In this document: positions 26,102 to 34,823 of the stretch, piece by piece
Position numbering within the stretch: the stretch's first letter is position 1
Layout: each line of letters starts with the position of its first letter
Source: Olavius algarvensis spirochete endosymbiont
GTDB taxonomy: Bacteria > Spirochaetota > Spirochaetia > DSM-2461
Length of the DNA: 37,032 bases
NCBI GenBank assembly: GCA_900608495.1
Contig: UWYT01000065.1
Coordinates: 1 to 37,032 of the forward strand
Direction of reading: 5' to 3'
The notes under the pieces: generated by a model
Told to the model about the DNA's origin: nothing
Databases searched by the model: none
Seen by the model: the letters and a program-made list of their open reading frames with translations, nothing else
Translations under genes and position numbers: made by a program

Positions 26102-27721
26102 TTACCGGCGGAGCGCCGTTACCTCGGGAACGGGCCAGTTGCTTCGATAGCTTTCAAGATTGCCGGAAAGTTCTTCATAAGCGCCTTGAAGCGTATAAAT
26201 CTCCTTTGCCCTGCGTAATCGCGGCTCAGGTTGTAATGCCGACGAGCTTAAGATACCTCTGGAAAAGGCTATATGCCTTCCCTCAAGGGCTCCGAAATAA
26301 TAGTCGGCAGATTCGGCCAGTTTGATGCCGGAATCCCCCAGTGCCGAATCGACAGGAATCCATCCAATCCCATTTATCCATATTTCGCTCCACCACCAGA
26401 GTCGAGTACTCAGATCATCCAGAATGAGAATCCCCCCCACCGGACGAGCCGGAACGCCTGCGGCCCTTGAGATAGAGGTGAACAATAAACTGTAACCAAA
26501 GCTGTCGGCTGAGTCACTCGATATATACTCTTCAAGAGATTGGCTTTTTGAGTTCTCATCAAACGAGAATTTATTGATTACATAGTTATATATGCTTTGG
26601 GATTTAGACCAATTGCTTCGTTTGTTTGCCGCCAAACTGGAGCCTAGCTCAGCAACTAAATCCGGCTTAATCCAGTTATCCTGAGCAAGTCCGGCTATAA
26701 TCTCAGGGTGGGAGGGATCGTATGGAGTTTCTCTGCTGATGCTTACTTCAACCGAGTGGGTTTTCAGGAAAATCTGCCTGACTATACTGACGCTCTCGTC
26801 GTTATCCAGGTTTTCCAATCGATAGAGGTTCAGATTGCCTTTCGCATTGATAGGTGAATATGGCTTCACGCTGTAAGCATCCAACACCACCACATCCCCT
26901 TGGCCAATGCCAGCCGACGGAGAAGGTATGTGGAGATAAAGCGCATTCCGGGGAAACGATTTAACTTCGGTAATGGCAATTTTCTGCCGCAGCGACCAGC
27001 GGAATGCTTCGCCCTGCAAGATTTCTCCCGCATCTTCGATGAGCTCCACCGAAAATGGATTGCTGAACGTAGTCCCCTTTTGGAGGTAAATATTTCCGCT
27101 CGATGTGCCTTCGGGAATCCAGAACTGAACGGCATTTTCGGTCCATTTGCCAATATTGTGCGCTTCTACGTAAAGTCTGAGATCCGGTTCTTCCGCACTC
27201 AAACGCAATGATGTATCCCGACTGTTCAGCCAAATACGTCCGCTGCCGCGTTTATCTCCAAAACCCTCTCCATGCAAGGTTATGAGTTCCCCAATCCGGA
27301 GATTCTGAGGTTCGGCGTGTTTGATATAAGGCGCTCCAGGAAGCCAGGGACCGTACTCAATTTTTGGGAAACGGGTCTCATCACCGAGAACCATCCCGTT
27401 GGAAACGCCGGAACGGGTTTCAACCTTGACGATTGCCGTGCCGTCGTTGCGGGGAACCTTTGCCAGAATGCGATTATCTTCCCATTCCAGGACGTTGGCA
27501 GAACTGAGTGGAAAGGAACCGATGAAAAGTTTCGAGCCATCCAGGCCTTTCCCAAAAGTTTTTCCTCGAATCTCTATCTGATCACCCGGGGCGGCCGCAA
27601 GTTTGTTCAACTCAAGGATTACTGGCTTTCTCTGATATTTAATAACTAACACAAAAAAGGTACCTGCAACCGCGCATAAGAACACCACGGTTGTCCAGCG
27701 AGAAAAAACAGTGCTTTTCAC
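26102..27721 (-). CDS. TIG-repeat transglutaminase-like protein, catalytic residues lost
   Basis: A 539-aa protein anchored by an N-terminal TM or uncleaved signal helix (about 10-27), with the rest outside the cytoplasm. Two IPT/TIG beta-sandwich domains are visible (about 34-115 and 132-225), each with the GDxIxIxGxxFG pattern ([26 protein letters not shown]). A transglutaminase-core fold follows (about 345-465). Against the usual GDC...HAWxE...D triad, the Cys position is S407 ([10 protein letters not shown]), the His position is W442 (WWWSEIWI), and only D458 remains. It is therefore probably non-enzymatic, a binding or structural module. The GTG start overlaps the previous stop by 4 bp. 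It is last in the sigma/anti-sigma operon, suggesting an envelope target or effector of that system. Confidence 0.8.
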   Translation of the reverse strand: MKSTVFSRWTTVVFLCAVAGTFFVLVIKYQRKPVILELNKLAAAPGDQIEIRGKTFGKGLDGSKLFIGSFPLSSANVLEWEDNRILAKVPRNDGTAIVKVETRSGVSNGMVLGDETRFPKIEYGPWLPGAPYIKHAEPQNLRIGELITLHGEGFGDKRGSGRIWLNSRDTSLRLSAEEPDLRLYVEAHNIGKWTENAVQFWIPEGTSSGNIYLQKGTTFSNPFSVELIEDAGEILQGEAFRWSLRQKIAITEVKSFPRNALYLHIPSPSAGIGQGDVVVLDAYSVKPYSPINAKGNLNLYRLENLDNDESVSIVRQIFLKTHSVEVSISRETPYDPSHPEIIAGLAQDNWIKPDLVAELGSSLAANKRSNWSKSQSIYNYVINKFSFDENSKSQSLEEYISSDSADSFGYSLLFTSISRAAGVPARPVGGILILDDLSTRLWWWSEIWINGIGWIPVDSALGDSGIKLAESADYYFGALEGRHIAFSRGILSSSALQPEPRLRRAKEIYTLQGAYEELSGNLESYRSNWPVPEVTALRR

Positions 27722-28290
27722 TTGATTGCGGATGACTCCTTTGAAAGATCGAATTGAACGGCGGAATCCAGAGCTGATTCGATGGCATCGCGATCTTCCT
27801 TGCTCAGAGTATCCAGGTAGGGTGTCACCTCGACAGCCATCCGAATTTCCACATCTTCGACAAGTTCGGATGAACGACCCAGAGGGTAATAGTATAATGC
27901 ATCCCGATATTCCACCGTGAGGCTTGTGAGCGAACTCGAGTACTCCGAACCAACCCGGATTTCACTTCTGGCCACAAGAAGCAGCTTGTTTTCTTCGGCA
28001 GGATAAAGAGTGAATTCCACCTTGAGGTGTGAATCTTCACCGTGTAGACGGAGCTCCACTGGTCGTCCCGGAACCGTGATTTTTTTCACCTTGGCTTCCC
28101 ATGTTCCGGCCGGATTGTCGGGTATACTGGCCTCCACATCGATTAGCAGGTACAGAGCCTCTCGAAGAAGCTTCCCGACGTCAATGGAATCTGCTGTTTC
28201 CTGCGCTCCAGATGCAACTGATACACAAAGGAACAGAAACACTTCCGGAAAAAACCGGAATTTGATGGGCGATACTGGCGATACTATCAA
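27718..28290 (-). CDS. exported hypothetical protein in the sigma-factor operon
   Basis: A 190-aa protein with a signal peptide (FRFFPEVFLFLCVSVASGAQ, likely cleaved near SGA-QE). The mature part is mostly beta-strand. It includes TWEAKVKKITVPGRPVELRL, VEFTLYPAEENKLLLVARSE and VEYRDALYYYPLG, then a charged helical end (LSKEDRDAIESALD). No family is recognised, and it is periplasmic by inference. The start is TTG overlapping the anti-sigma stop (TTGA), with GGAG four bases upstream. It also overlaps the next gene by 4 bp, so translation of the whole block is probably coupled. The position between an anti-sigma factor and a TIG-domain protein suggests an envelope-sensing or envelope-structure role. 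Confidence 0.7.
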   Translation of the reverse strand: MIVSPVSPIKFRFFPEVFLFLCVSVASGAQETADSIDVGKLLREALYLLIDVEASIPDNPAGTWEAKVKKITVPGRPVELRLHGEDSHLKVEFTLYPAEENKLLLVARSEIRVGSEYSSSLTSLTVEYRDALYYYPLGRSSELVEDVEIRMAVEVTPYLDTLSKEDRDAIESALDSAVQFDLSKESSAIK

Positions 28291-28817
28291 GGTTCTCCCT
28301 CTATAACGGCTGATCGAATCATTAGGGGATCGCCAAGTCGAGTAAAGGTTAGGGGCAAGGTGTGTATCGAGCTTATATCTGAATTTGTTCTTGCCTCCTC
28401 CAAGTAGCTAAGTAAACTCTCCAATTCACTCGGGGAAATTGAAAATGTTATCACCGTGGGCTCATGGGAAAATACGCGATCTCCGTCTATGGATCTGGAG
28501 ACGAAATTCAACACTCCAAGAATTGAGATTAGTATGAGCGCGGCAACAGCCAGCGGCAGGGGAACCTCTATTCGTCTGGGACCGCTAATTCGCGCTAATC
28601 TCGCCTTTCCCACATAATTCCAGAACTTGCGATAATGATCCGCATTATTGTCGATTGTGGGTTCCTGCAGGCCCAGAATCTCCCTCTGGAATTCAAACAT
28701 GTGCAGCGTCGAACGGCATGCCTGGCAGAACTGAATGTGTCTGCTAAGTGGTTTCCGCCGGCGTTCCGATAGTTCCCCATCGAAGTACACTGAAAGCTTA
28801 TAAGCGTTAGGGCACAT
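28287..28817 (-). CDS. zinc-finger anti-sigma factor
   Basis: A 176-aa single-pass membrane protein. The N-terminal cytoplasmic part has the zinc anti-sigma (ZAS) pattern: C2 in MCPN, then H27-x3-C31-x2-C34 (RHIQFCQAC). One TM helix lies at about 85-107 (LPLAVAALILISILGVLNFV). The outer C-terminal domain is beta-rich (VITFSISPSELESLLSYLEE). It should bind and inhibit the ECF sigma factor encoded just upstream and release it on an envelope signal. The ATG start overlaps the sigma gene end by 11 bp and has GAAGGAAG 6 bases upstream, so the two are translationally coupled. Confidence 0.88.
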   Translation of the reverse strand: MCPNAYKLSVYFDGELSERRRKPLSRHIQFCQACRSTLHMFEFQREILGLQEPTIDNNADHYRKFWNYVGKARLARISGPRRIEVPLPLAVAALILISILGVLNFVSRSIDGDRVFSHEPTVITFSISPSELESLLSYLEEARTNSDISSIHTLPLTFTRLGDPLMIRSAVIEGEP

Positions 28818-29358
28818 ATAAATCTTCCTTCTTCAGATATTTTGACAAATGCTGCCTGGCGCGAAAGATTCTAATTTTAACATTGTTTTCGGAAATGTGT
28901 AGTATCTGTGCAATAATCGAATAGGGGTATTCGGCGTATGCTTTCAATATCAGGGGCACTCTGAGTTTATAGGGCACTTTAAGGAGGGCTTCCTGAACAT
29001 ATTTTCGTGATTCGTCGGATAGCGTAGCAATCTCACCTTGGTTTAATGATTCGCGCATTGGTTTGCTGGCAATATCCAGGTAGGCTTTTCGTTCGCGGCG
29101 AATTCTCTTCTCATGGCTTAAGGCCAAATTCTTTACCACCCGTATCAGCCAATACCTCGCTTCTATGCCTTGGGGTAATCGCTTCCTTCTTTCGTAGTAT
29201 CTTAGAAACGTTTCCTGGCAAAGCTCCTCGGCCACCTCCGAGGAATCGCAAATTCTACAAGCTATCCGTAGCAATTGCGTATAGAAATCGTCAAAAAGCT
29301 CCGAAAACACCTGGTTGTCAGCGTCTCCTTCATTCTTAGATAGCAGCCGGGGAATCAA
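28807..29358 (-). CDS. ECF-family RNA polymerase sigma factor
   Basis: A protein of about 183 aa with the two sigma regions of the extracytoplasmic-function group. Region 2 spans about 18-85: FSELFDDFYTQLLRIACRIC, then EVAEELCQETFLRYYER. Region 4 spans about 115-175: VQEALLKVPYKLRVPLILKA, then YSIIAQILHISENNVKIRIF as the helix-turn-helix. No region 3 or C-terminal extension is present. The TTG at 29358 is the furthest start but has no ribosome-binding site; a GTG at codon 17 would shorten it to the edge of region 2, so the start is uncertain. It follows the cysS stop by 30 bases and is probably cotranscribed with it or driven from a promoter inside cysS. Confidence 0.92.
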   Translation of the reverse strand: MIPRLLSKNEGDADNQVFSELFDDFYTQLLRIACRICDSSEVAEELCQETFLRYYERRKRLPQGIEARYWLIRVVKNLALSHEKRIRRERKAYLDIASKPMRESLNQGEIATLSDESRKYVQEALLKVPYKLRVPLILKAYAEYPYSIIAQILHISENNVKIRIFRARQHLSKYLKKEDLYVP

Positions 29359-29388
29359 GGGGTTACTCTGGGATTTTGAGTTTGGACA

Positions 29389-30879
29389 TCAAAGTTTTTC
29401 CAGTTTGGGACCGCTCGGGCGATCGCTTACCTTCCATCCCAGTTTAAGGAGAGTATCCCTAATCTGATCGGCGGTGGTCCAGTCCCCGGCTTTTCTGGCT
29501 CTTTGGCGCCTGTCTAACAATTCGTTCAGTTCTCCGTTAAGCTTTTCGGAATTTTCCACGCTGATATTGGCCAGATCGAGGCCAAAAACCTTATCCATTT
29601 CAAGGACTGTAGACAATTTTTGCTCCGGAGAAGTATTTCTATCCTTCAGAAGCAACCACAGCTCCGCCAACGCTCTTGGGGTGTTCATATCTTCTCCGAG
29701 AGCTGCACGGAAAGATTTTATTCTGGCTGTTCCACTATGCCCGAAATCATCCTTACTTCCTGTGACTGCGTTCACTGTGTTCGCAAAGTTCGAATCGCCT
29801 GTTTCCGAATTAACGCCCCCTCCGGTTTTTCTGGCTTCGATGTCTTCTTTCAGTGAGCCAACGCGATGGTTCAGGGATTTCCTGGCCATGCGGGCGTTTT
29901 CGAGGGACTCCTGGGAGTATATAAGCTGAGTACGATAATGACCACCCAATATGAAGTAGCGGTAGTCGAGGGGATGAAAGCCCATATCGCAGAGGCTTTG
30001 AAGTGTGATGATTTCGCCTTCGCTTTTCGACAGCTTCTGATTCTTCATAATGAGGAATTCGTTATGTATCCAATAGTTTACCCAGCGGTGACCCAAAACG
30101 CCTTCACTTTGAGCAATTTCATTAGTGTGATGAACCTGGATATGATCTACCCCTCCCGTGTGTATGTCTATTCGTTCACCTAAATATTTTGTGGACATTG
30201 CGGAGCACTCAAGATGCCAGCCTGGATAACCTCGGCCCCAGGGGGAATCCCATAGCATGGCTTGATGTTCGAATTTACCCTTAGTGAACCAAAGTACGAA
30301 ATCCAGCGGATTGTGTTTATTTTCATCGATATCCACCCTGCTGCCATGCTGCAGATTCTGCTTGCCGATTAGAGCCATTCGACCGTATTCGGGGTATTTG
30401 GCAGTATCAAAGTAGACGTTTCCGCTCTCTACGTAGGCTAGTTTGCGTTCAATTAGACGTTGGACCAGCTCGATCATCTCGGGGATGTGTTCAGTGGCTC
30501 TGCATGCGATGTGAGGGAGAAGTATGTTCATGCGTTCTATGTCTTTGAAGAAGGCCTTAGTGTAAAAATCAGCTATTTCCCATACGGACATTTCTTGTCT
30601 TCGAGCGCTCTCCAGCATTTTGTCTTCGCCGCTGTCGGCGTTGTCGCTCAGATGTCCCACGTCTGTTATGTTCATTACATGCTTTACCTGATAGTCGAAT
30701 AGAGTGAGGGTGCGGCGCAGTATATCCCAGTGAGTATAGGCTCTGAGATTGCCTATGTGGGCGTAGTCGTAAACTGTCGGACCACAGCAATACAAGCGTA
30801 CTTTGCGAGGTTCGATGGGTATGAAATCCTGGAGTTTGCGGCCATCAGAATTATGAAGTTGAAGTGTTTCAGTATGCAT
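29389..30879 (-). CDS. cysS: cysteinyl-tRNA synthetase
   Basis: A 496-aa class I synthetase that charges tRNA-Cys. Signatures: RLYCCGPTVYDYAHIGNLRA with the HIGH-type HIGN at 41-44; zinc ligands in CCGP, HLECSAM and GGVDHIQVHHTNEIAQSE; and KLSKSEG as the KMSKS motif. A Gly/Asn/Ser-rich insertion (GGGVNSETGDSNFANTVNAV) sits between the helical domain and the MNTPRALAEL block, making it longer than E. coli CysRS (461 aa). The ATG at 30879 is chosen because AGGAG lies 9 bases upstream; an ATG at 30888 touches the AGGAG and cannot use it. It is divergent from murB and upstream of the sigma operon. Confidence 0.97.
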   Translation of the reverse strand: MHTETLQLHNSDGRKLQDFIPIEPRKVRLYCCGPTVYDYAHIGNLRAYTHWDILRRTLTLFDYQVKHVMNITDVGHLSDNADSGEDKMLESARRQEMSVWEIADFYTKAFFKDIERMNILLPHIACRATEHIPEMIELVQRLIERKLAYVESGNVYFDTAKYPEYGRMALIGKQNLQHGSRVDIDENKHNPLDFVLWFTKGKFEHQAMLWDSPWGRGYPGWHLECSAMSTKYLGERIDIHTGGVDHIQVHHTNEIAQSEGVLGHRWVNYWIHNEFLIMKNQKLSKSEGEIITLQSLCDMGFHPLDYRYFILGGHYRTQLIYSQESLENARMARKSLNHRVGSLKEDIEARKTGGGVNSETGDSNFANTVNAVTGSKDDFGHSGTARIKSFRAALGEDMNTPRALAELWLLLKDRNTSPEQKLSTVLEMDKVFGLDLANISVENSEKLNGELNELLDRRQRARKAGDWTTADQIRDTLLKLGWKVSDRPSGPKLEKL

Positions 30880-31148
30880 ATTGCTCATCTCCTAAAATTG
30901 GGGGTGGCATGTTATAGTGCCGGATTGCCCACTTTATATTCTTCCGGCGACACTTCCGCGCTCGATGCTGTCTCTTCCAGCATGTCTCTATGTCAAGATG
31001 CTGAAACTTAGAGTGCTGTGCTCGAAGTTACAACTTCCACTGATGCTTTCTTGTTCGCTGATACAGCATTTGATTGAGAATTCTGCCTCATGTTGCCCCT
31101 GTCGATTCTTAGGCATAGTATTATAGTGTGCCAAAAATAACTGAATCG

Positions 31149-32048
31149 ATGAATACATTCAACATCAAGGGACCCCTTCTCGAACGGGAACCCATGTGGA
31201 GTCATACAAGCTTTTCGGTAGGGGGGAATTCGGACTTTTTTGCCGTTCCGGCTGATTTGGAAGATCTTCGTAATTTGCTCGCTGATGCACGCCATGCGGA
31301 TTTAGAGAAGTTTATCCTCGGGGGAGGTTCGAATTTATTGGTAGCTGATTCTGGAATTCGGGGTTTGGTTATTGATATGAAGAATTTCGACTCATTTGAA
31401 TCTCAGGGAAAAACCTTGGTGTTGGGTTCGGGTTTGTCAGTGTCGGACGCCGCATGGCGTGCGGGCTCGATTGGAATGGCTGGCCTGGATTTTCTCTTTG
31501 GAATGCCGGGGACAGTCGGGGGAGCCCTTTGGATGAACGCCAGATGCTACGGCGCACAGGTATCAGACTTTGTGGCTTGGGTTGAAGTGATGGATTGGGA
31601 AGGCAGAGTTGAAAGAATGGTGGTACCTGAAGATGAGTGGGGCTATAAGAAATCCTTGTTTCAGAGAGGTGAATTCATAATTATCAGGGCTGGATTTGAC
31701 ATTGTTCAAAGCAATTCGGAGGCGCTGCAACGTGCAATGCTGGGCAGAAGAGAGAATAGGCTTTCGAAGGGGCACTATAAGTTTCCTTGCGCGGGCAGCG
31801 CATTCAAGAACAACAGGAAGTTCGGGGTGCCATCGGGGGTTTTGATAGATCGTTGTGGCATGAAGGGCTATAGAGTCGGTGGCGCAGCAGTATCGACTTG
31901 GCATGGAAACATCGTTATCAACGATCGAGCTGCCATCGCCACAGACATTGAGATGATTCTGCTCGCGGTTGCCAAGCGTGTCGAAGTCGAGATGGGGATT
32001 CGTCTGGAGCGAGAAATTCTGCTGGTTGGAGATTGGAAGAATGGGTGA
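31149..32048 (+). CDS. murB: UDP-N-acetylenolpyruvoylglucosamine reductase
   Basis: A 299-aa FAD enzyme that reduces UDP-GlcNAc-enolpyruvate to UDP-MurNAc for peptidoglycan. Signatures: MWSHTSFSVGGNSDFFAVP; FILGGGSNLLVADSGIRGLV for FAD binding; GMPGTVGGALWMNARCYGAQ; and CAGSAFKNN with the catalytic Ser (usually GSxFKNP). A closing block, HGNIVINDRAAIA, is also present. Length fits the shorter MurB type (about 300 aa). The start is uncertain: ATG 31149 is used, GTG 31128 is possible, and neither has a good ribosome-binding site. TTGCCC (31093-31098) and TAGTAT (31116-31121), 17 bases apart, may be its promoter. It overlaps mgtE by 8 bases. Confidence 0.95.
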   Translation: MNTFNIKGPLLEREPMWSHTSFSVGGNSDFFAVPADLEDLRNLLADARHADLEKFILGGGSNLLVADSGIRGLVIDMKNFDSFESQGKTLVLGSGLSVSDAAWRAGSIGMAGLDFLFGMPGTVGGALWMNARCYGAQVSDFVAWVEVMDWEGRVERMVVPEDEWGYKKSLFQRGEFIIIRAGFDIVQSNSEALQRAMLGRRENRLSKGHYKFPCAGSAFKNNRKFGVPSGVLIDRCGMKGYRVGGAAVSTWHGNIVINDRAAIATDIEMILLAVAKRVEVEMGIRLEREILLVGDWKNG

Positions 32049-33384
32049 GAACTTAGATGGACTGATGCAGTTTCTTGAACTCGATGACAATAAGTTTCAG
32101 GAAGCGCTGAAAAACCTGACTGTGGCGGATTTGGCTGGAAGGTGGTACGAACTCGATGATCAGCAAGCGCTCAAGTTCTTTTTGGCCTTGAGACAGGAGA
32201 CTCGAGGCGAATTGATCGCTGAACTCTCAAATGTCGAACAGAAAACCCTGGTGGCAGCGCTTTCGATTCAGGCTACTCGGGATTTGCTTGAGGTTATGGA
32301 TCCTGATGATCTTGTCGATCTCATTCAACAGGTTTCCCCGGAAATTCGGTTGGAAGTGATAGGCCAATTGAGCGAAGAGGTTCGCAAGGAGGCGGAATTC
32401 TTACTGCGCTTCGATGACGATGATGCCGCCGGCCAAATGACCACGCGTTATGCTGTTATTAGAGCGGATATCACCGCGAATCAGGCTCTTGCCTTTCTCC
32501 GTCGTGCGCCAGAGGAGCTCGAAACTATTTACTATGTTTATGTCGTGGACAGCTTGCAGAGATTGATCGGAGTTGTTTCTCTGCGACAGATTTTAATGAC
32601 TGCGAATGATGTAAAAATTGCCGATGTAATGAAACGCAGCATTGTCAGTGTCCGTGAGGATACTGATCAGGAGGAAACGGCTAAGGTTCTGGAAAGTCAT
32701 GGTTTAATTGCTCTTCCCGTCGTTGACAGATGGAACCGACTTCTGGGTATCGTAACTTTCGATGACATGATTGAAGTTATTCGCGAGGAGCAGAGCGAGG
32801 ACATTTATCGCATGGGTGCTATTGGGGGGGGGGATGCGGAGTTTTATCTCGAATCATCGATTATGCGACTTATCTGGCGTCGCTTGCCGTGGTTGGTGCT
32901 TCTACTGGTAGTGGGAACGATTACTACCAATGTCCTGGCTGGCTACGAGCTTCTAATTGGCAGGTTTGCCTTTCTCGCACTGTTTATCCCGGTAATAACT
33001 CAGACAGGAGGTAATTCCGGTACTCAATCGTCAACGTTGATAATACGAGGACTCGCAATCGGCCATCTGCATTTTCAACTAATCGGCAGGGCGCTCTCAA
33101 AGGAACTTGCCACGGGAGTAGTGATTGGTTTAGTGACAGGCGGAATAATCTTCCTGCGAGGTTTTCTTCTTCCACCAGAGCTCGAAAAAATGGAAGCTCT
33201 CGCTATTGGTATTTCGCTGGCGTCGGTGGTTTTTTTTGCAACTTCCATGGGCTGTCTGGTGCCATTCATTATCAGCCGTTTAAAGGGCGATCCGGCGGTG
33301 GCCGCAGGCCCAATGATGACCACTATAATTGACATCGCGGGGCTTACCGTCTATTTCGAAGTTGCAAAACTGCTGCTCACCTGA
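32041..33384 (+). CDS. mgtE: MgtE-family magnesium transporter
   Basis: A 447-aa inner-membrane Mg2+ channel/transporter. The cytoplasmic part comprises the MgtE N domain (about 1-130, ending FDDDDAAGQMTTRYAVI) and a CBS pair (about 135-255, ADVMKRSIVSVREDTDQEE and ALPVVDRWNRLLGIVTFDDM). About five TM helices follow. The pore signatures GGNSGTQSSTLIIRG and GDPAVAAGPMMTTIIDIAG are present. In known MgtE the CBS and N domains sense intracellular Mg2+ and gate the pore. The frame is open from 31969, but the ATG at 32041 has GGAG 9 bases upstream and overlaps the murB stop. A run of ten G lies between the CBS pair and the first TM helix. Confidence 0.95.
   Translation: MGENLDGLMQFLELDDNKFQEALKNLTVADLAGRWYELDDQQALKFFLALRQETRGELIAELSNVEQKTLVAALSIQATRDLLEVMDPDDLVDLIQQVSPEIRLEVIGQLSEEVRKEAEFLLRFDDDDAAGQMTTRYAVIRADITANQALAFLRRAPEELETIYYVYVVDSLQRLIGVVSLRQILMTANDVKIADVMKRSIVSVREDTDQEETAKVLESHGLIALPVVDRWNRLLGIVTFDDMIEVIREEQSEDIYRMGAIGGGDAEFYLESSIMRLIWRRLPWLVLLLVVGTITTNVLAGYELLIGRFAFLALFIPVITQTGGNSGTQSSTLIIRGLAIGHLHFQLIGRALSKELATGVVIGLVTGGIIFLRGFLLPPELEKMEALAIGISLASVVFFATSMGCLVPFIISRLKGDPAVAAGPMMTTIIDIAGLTVYFEVAKLLLT
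32824..32833 (+). repeat. G10 homopolymer inside mgtE
   Basis: Ten consecutive G encode Gly-Gly-Gly plus the first base of the Asp codon (ATT GGG GGG GGG GAT). It is the longest homopolymer I noticed in the window. Loss or gain of one or two G would shift frame after the CBS domains and remove the whole membrane part of MgtE. Confidence 0.9.
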
Positions 33385-33413
33385 TACGGGCGCTGTTCCA
33401 CCAGTTTTTCCCG

Positions 33414-34409
33414 CTAGCCCAAACGCCTGGCAAGGGCCCATTCCAGAAATGCTGCATGGATTTGCCAGGAATTCTCACCATAGCCTCCAGCTGTAAGCCA
33501 CAGAGAGGGAACCCCGATGTGCTCAAGGAACAAATAAGTGAGTCTGTCCCTTTGCGTTATTTCTTCGAAGCTGAGATTGAGAAGTTTTGTAGAAGGTAAG
33601 GCATCGTTCTCCCAGGGATCCGCGCCTGCTAAAACAATCGCCAAATCCGGTTTGGGACCCGATTCCAATTTCTTGTAAGCCATCTCGAGTCGCTCCAGAT
33701 AGCGCTGTTCTTCACCGCTCTCGACTGGAATATCGATATCGCTTGGAATCCAAGAAGGATGGTTGTTTGATAGCGAACCATCGATGGGCCAGCCTCGGGC
33801 CATATGAATGCTCAAGGTTGTAACTTCCTTTCTATCTGCAAATATGGCGGCTGTACCATCGCCTTTGTGGGCATCTAAATCTATAACCCAAACTCCATTT
33901 ACAACCCGCTCAGTCTGCAGTTTGCAAATTGCCAGAGCTGTGTCGTTTAGCGGACAGAATCCATGACCAAAATCCCGATGTCCATGATGAGCACCTCCGC
34001 CAAGATAGTGACAAAAGCCCGTATCCAAGGCAATTCTGGATGCCCTATAGGTTCCAGCCTCCATTTTCAGCAGACGGGGTACTAGGTCTCTCAAAGGTTT
34101 TGAGGCATTTTCCGGTTTCCAACGATTATGAGTGCCATCGGAATTTATTAGTTCAAAACCAGATATCAACCTTTCTTCCGCTCTCAAATCAAAAAAACCA
34201 CTGGCATAATCCCAGGCGTTCACTCTCAGCAAGTCATTGAGAGTGTATATATCCTCGAATCCTTCGATTAACCAATTGGATCCTGCACCCTCCAATTTGC
34301 GGTTTCCGCTTAAGGCCGACAGTGTATTAGACTTCTTTGAATCAAAGGTTGGGATTTCAATGCCAAAACTTGGAAAATCCAGTTCCGTTCTTTTGTCAAA
34401 TAGAACCAT
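33414..34409 (-). CDS. histone deacetylase family (acetoin/acetylpolyamine-type) hydrolase
   Basis: A 331-aa zinc amidohydrolase of the arginase/deacetylase fold. Active-site pieces are visible: GGGAHHGHRDFGHGF with the tandem His pair H141/H142; VIDLDAHKGDG with zinc ligands D179 and H181; AGADPWENDALPS with the third ligand D264; and LTAGGYG with the catalytic Tyr (Y310). All key residues are intact, so it should be active. Bacterial members act on acetylated small molecules or proteins (AcuC, acetylpolyamine hydrolases), and the substrate cannot be read from sequence. The ATG at 34409 lacks a clear ribosome-binding site. It is convergent with mgtE, with 29 bases between. Confidence 0.9.
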   Translation of the reverse strand: MVLFDKRTELDFPSFGIEIPTFDSKKSNTLSALSGNRKLEGAGSNWLIEGFEDIYTLNDLLRVNAWDYASGFFDLRAEERLISGFELINSDGTHNRWKPENASKPLRDLVPRLLKMEAGTYRASRIALDTGFCHYLGGGAHHGHRDFGHGFCPLNDTALAICKLQTERVVNGVWVIDLDAHKGDGTAAIFADRKEVTTLSIHMARGWPIDGSLSNNHPSWIPSDIDIPVESGEEQRYLERLEMAYKKLESGPKPDLAIVLAGADPWENDALPSTKLLNLSFEEITQRDRLTYLFLEHIGVPSLWLTAGGYGENSWQIHAAFLEWALARRLG

Positions 34410-34762
34410 GGGGATATAGTCTCAAATTCTAATAGCAAGGTCCATCTGGCTTGTCTCGATCATCAAGGCAACACACGAGCCCCGGAAACAGCTCGAACGG
34501 GTGACAATGGAATTGCATATGAAGTTTCACGATGCAACAGTAAATGGAAAACAGACTGGACAGCTGCAGCGGCACTTCTCAACATCTCTCTATTTAAGTA
34601 TGCAAAACACTTCCACAAGCACTTCATTTAGAAATAGATGGCCTTTGTGAGAAACCACAGGTCTCGAAAATCGAATTGCGTTCGGTTAAGGCTCGATATC
34701 CCCGGTGTGTGTATGAAAATCTCGAATGCCCTCTAAAACTGATCATAAAAACTCGAAGCTAA
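34410..34762. other. divergent gap between deacetylase and cyclase genes
   Basis: About 350 bases lie upstream of the cyclase promoter region. A 47-codon plus-strand frame (34507-34650) has no ribosome-binding site and no recognised content. No RNA gene, repeat or clear deacetylase promoter was seen. The stretch is probably untranscribed or regulatory. Confidence 0.4.
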
Positions 34763-34790
34763 TTGACAGAATGCTGTATACTTGAAATAT
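34763..34790 (+). promoter_or_regulatory. possible promoter of the adenylate cyclase gene
   Basis: A perfect TTGACA (34763-34768) is followed after 16 bases by AAATAT (34785-34790). A better -10 word, TATACT (34777-34782), lies too close to that -35 box and would need a different one. Both choices place the start 30-45 bases before the ATG at 34824, whose ribosome-binding site is AGGTGAAG. Confidence 0.4.
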
Positions 34791-34823
34791 GAACACTTAT
34801 AATTCCAATTAGGTGAAGATATT

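Noticed and set aside
34507-34650. 47-codon plus-strand frame starting MELHMKF
   Set aside because: No ribosome-binding site and Ser/Thr-rich composition without a recognisable pattern.
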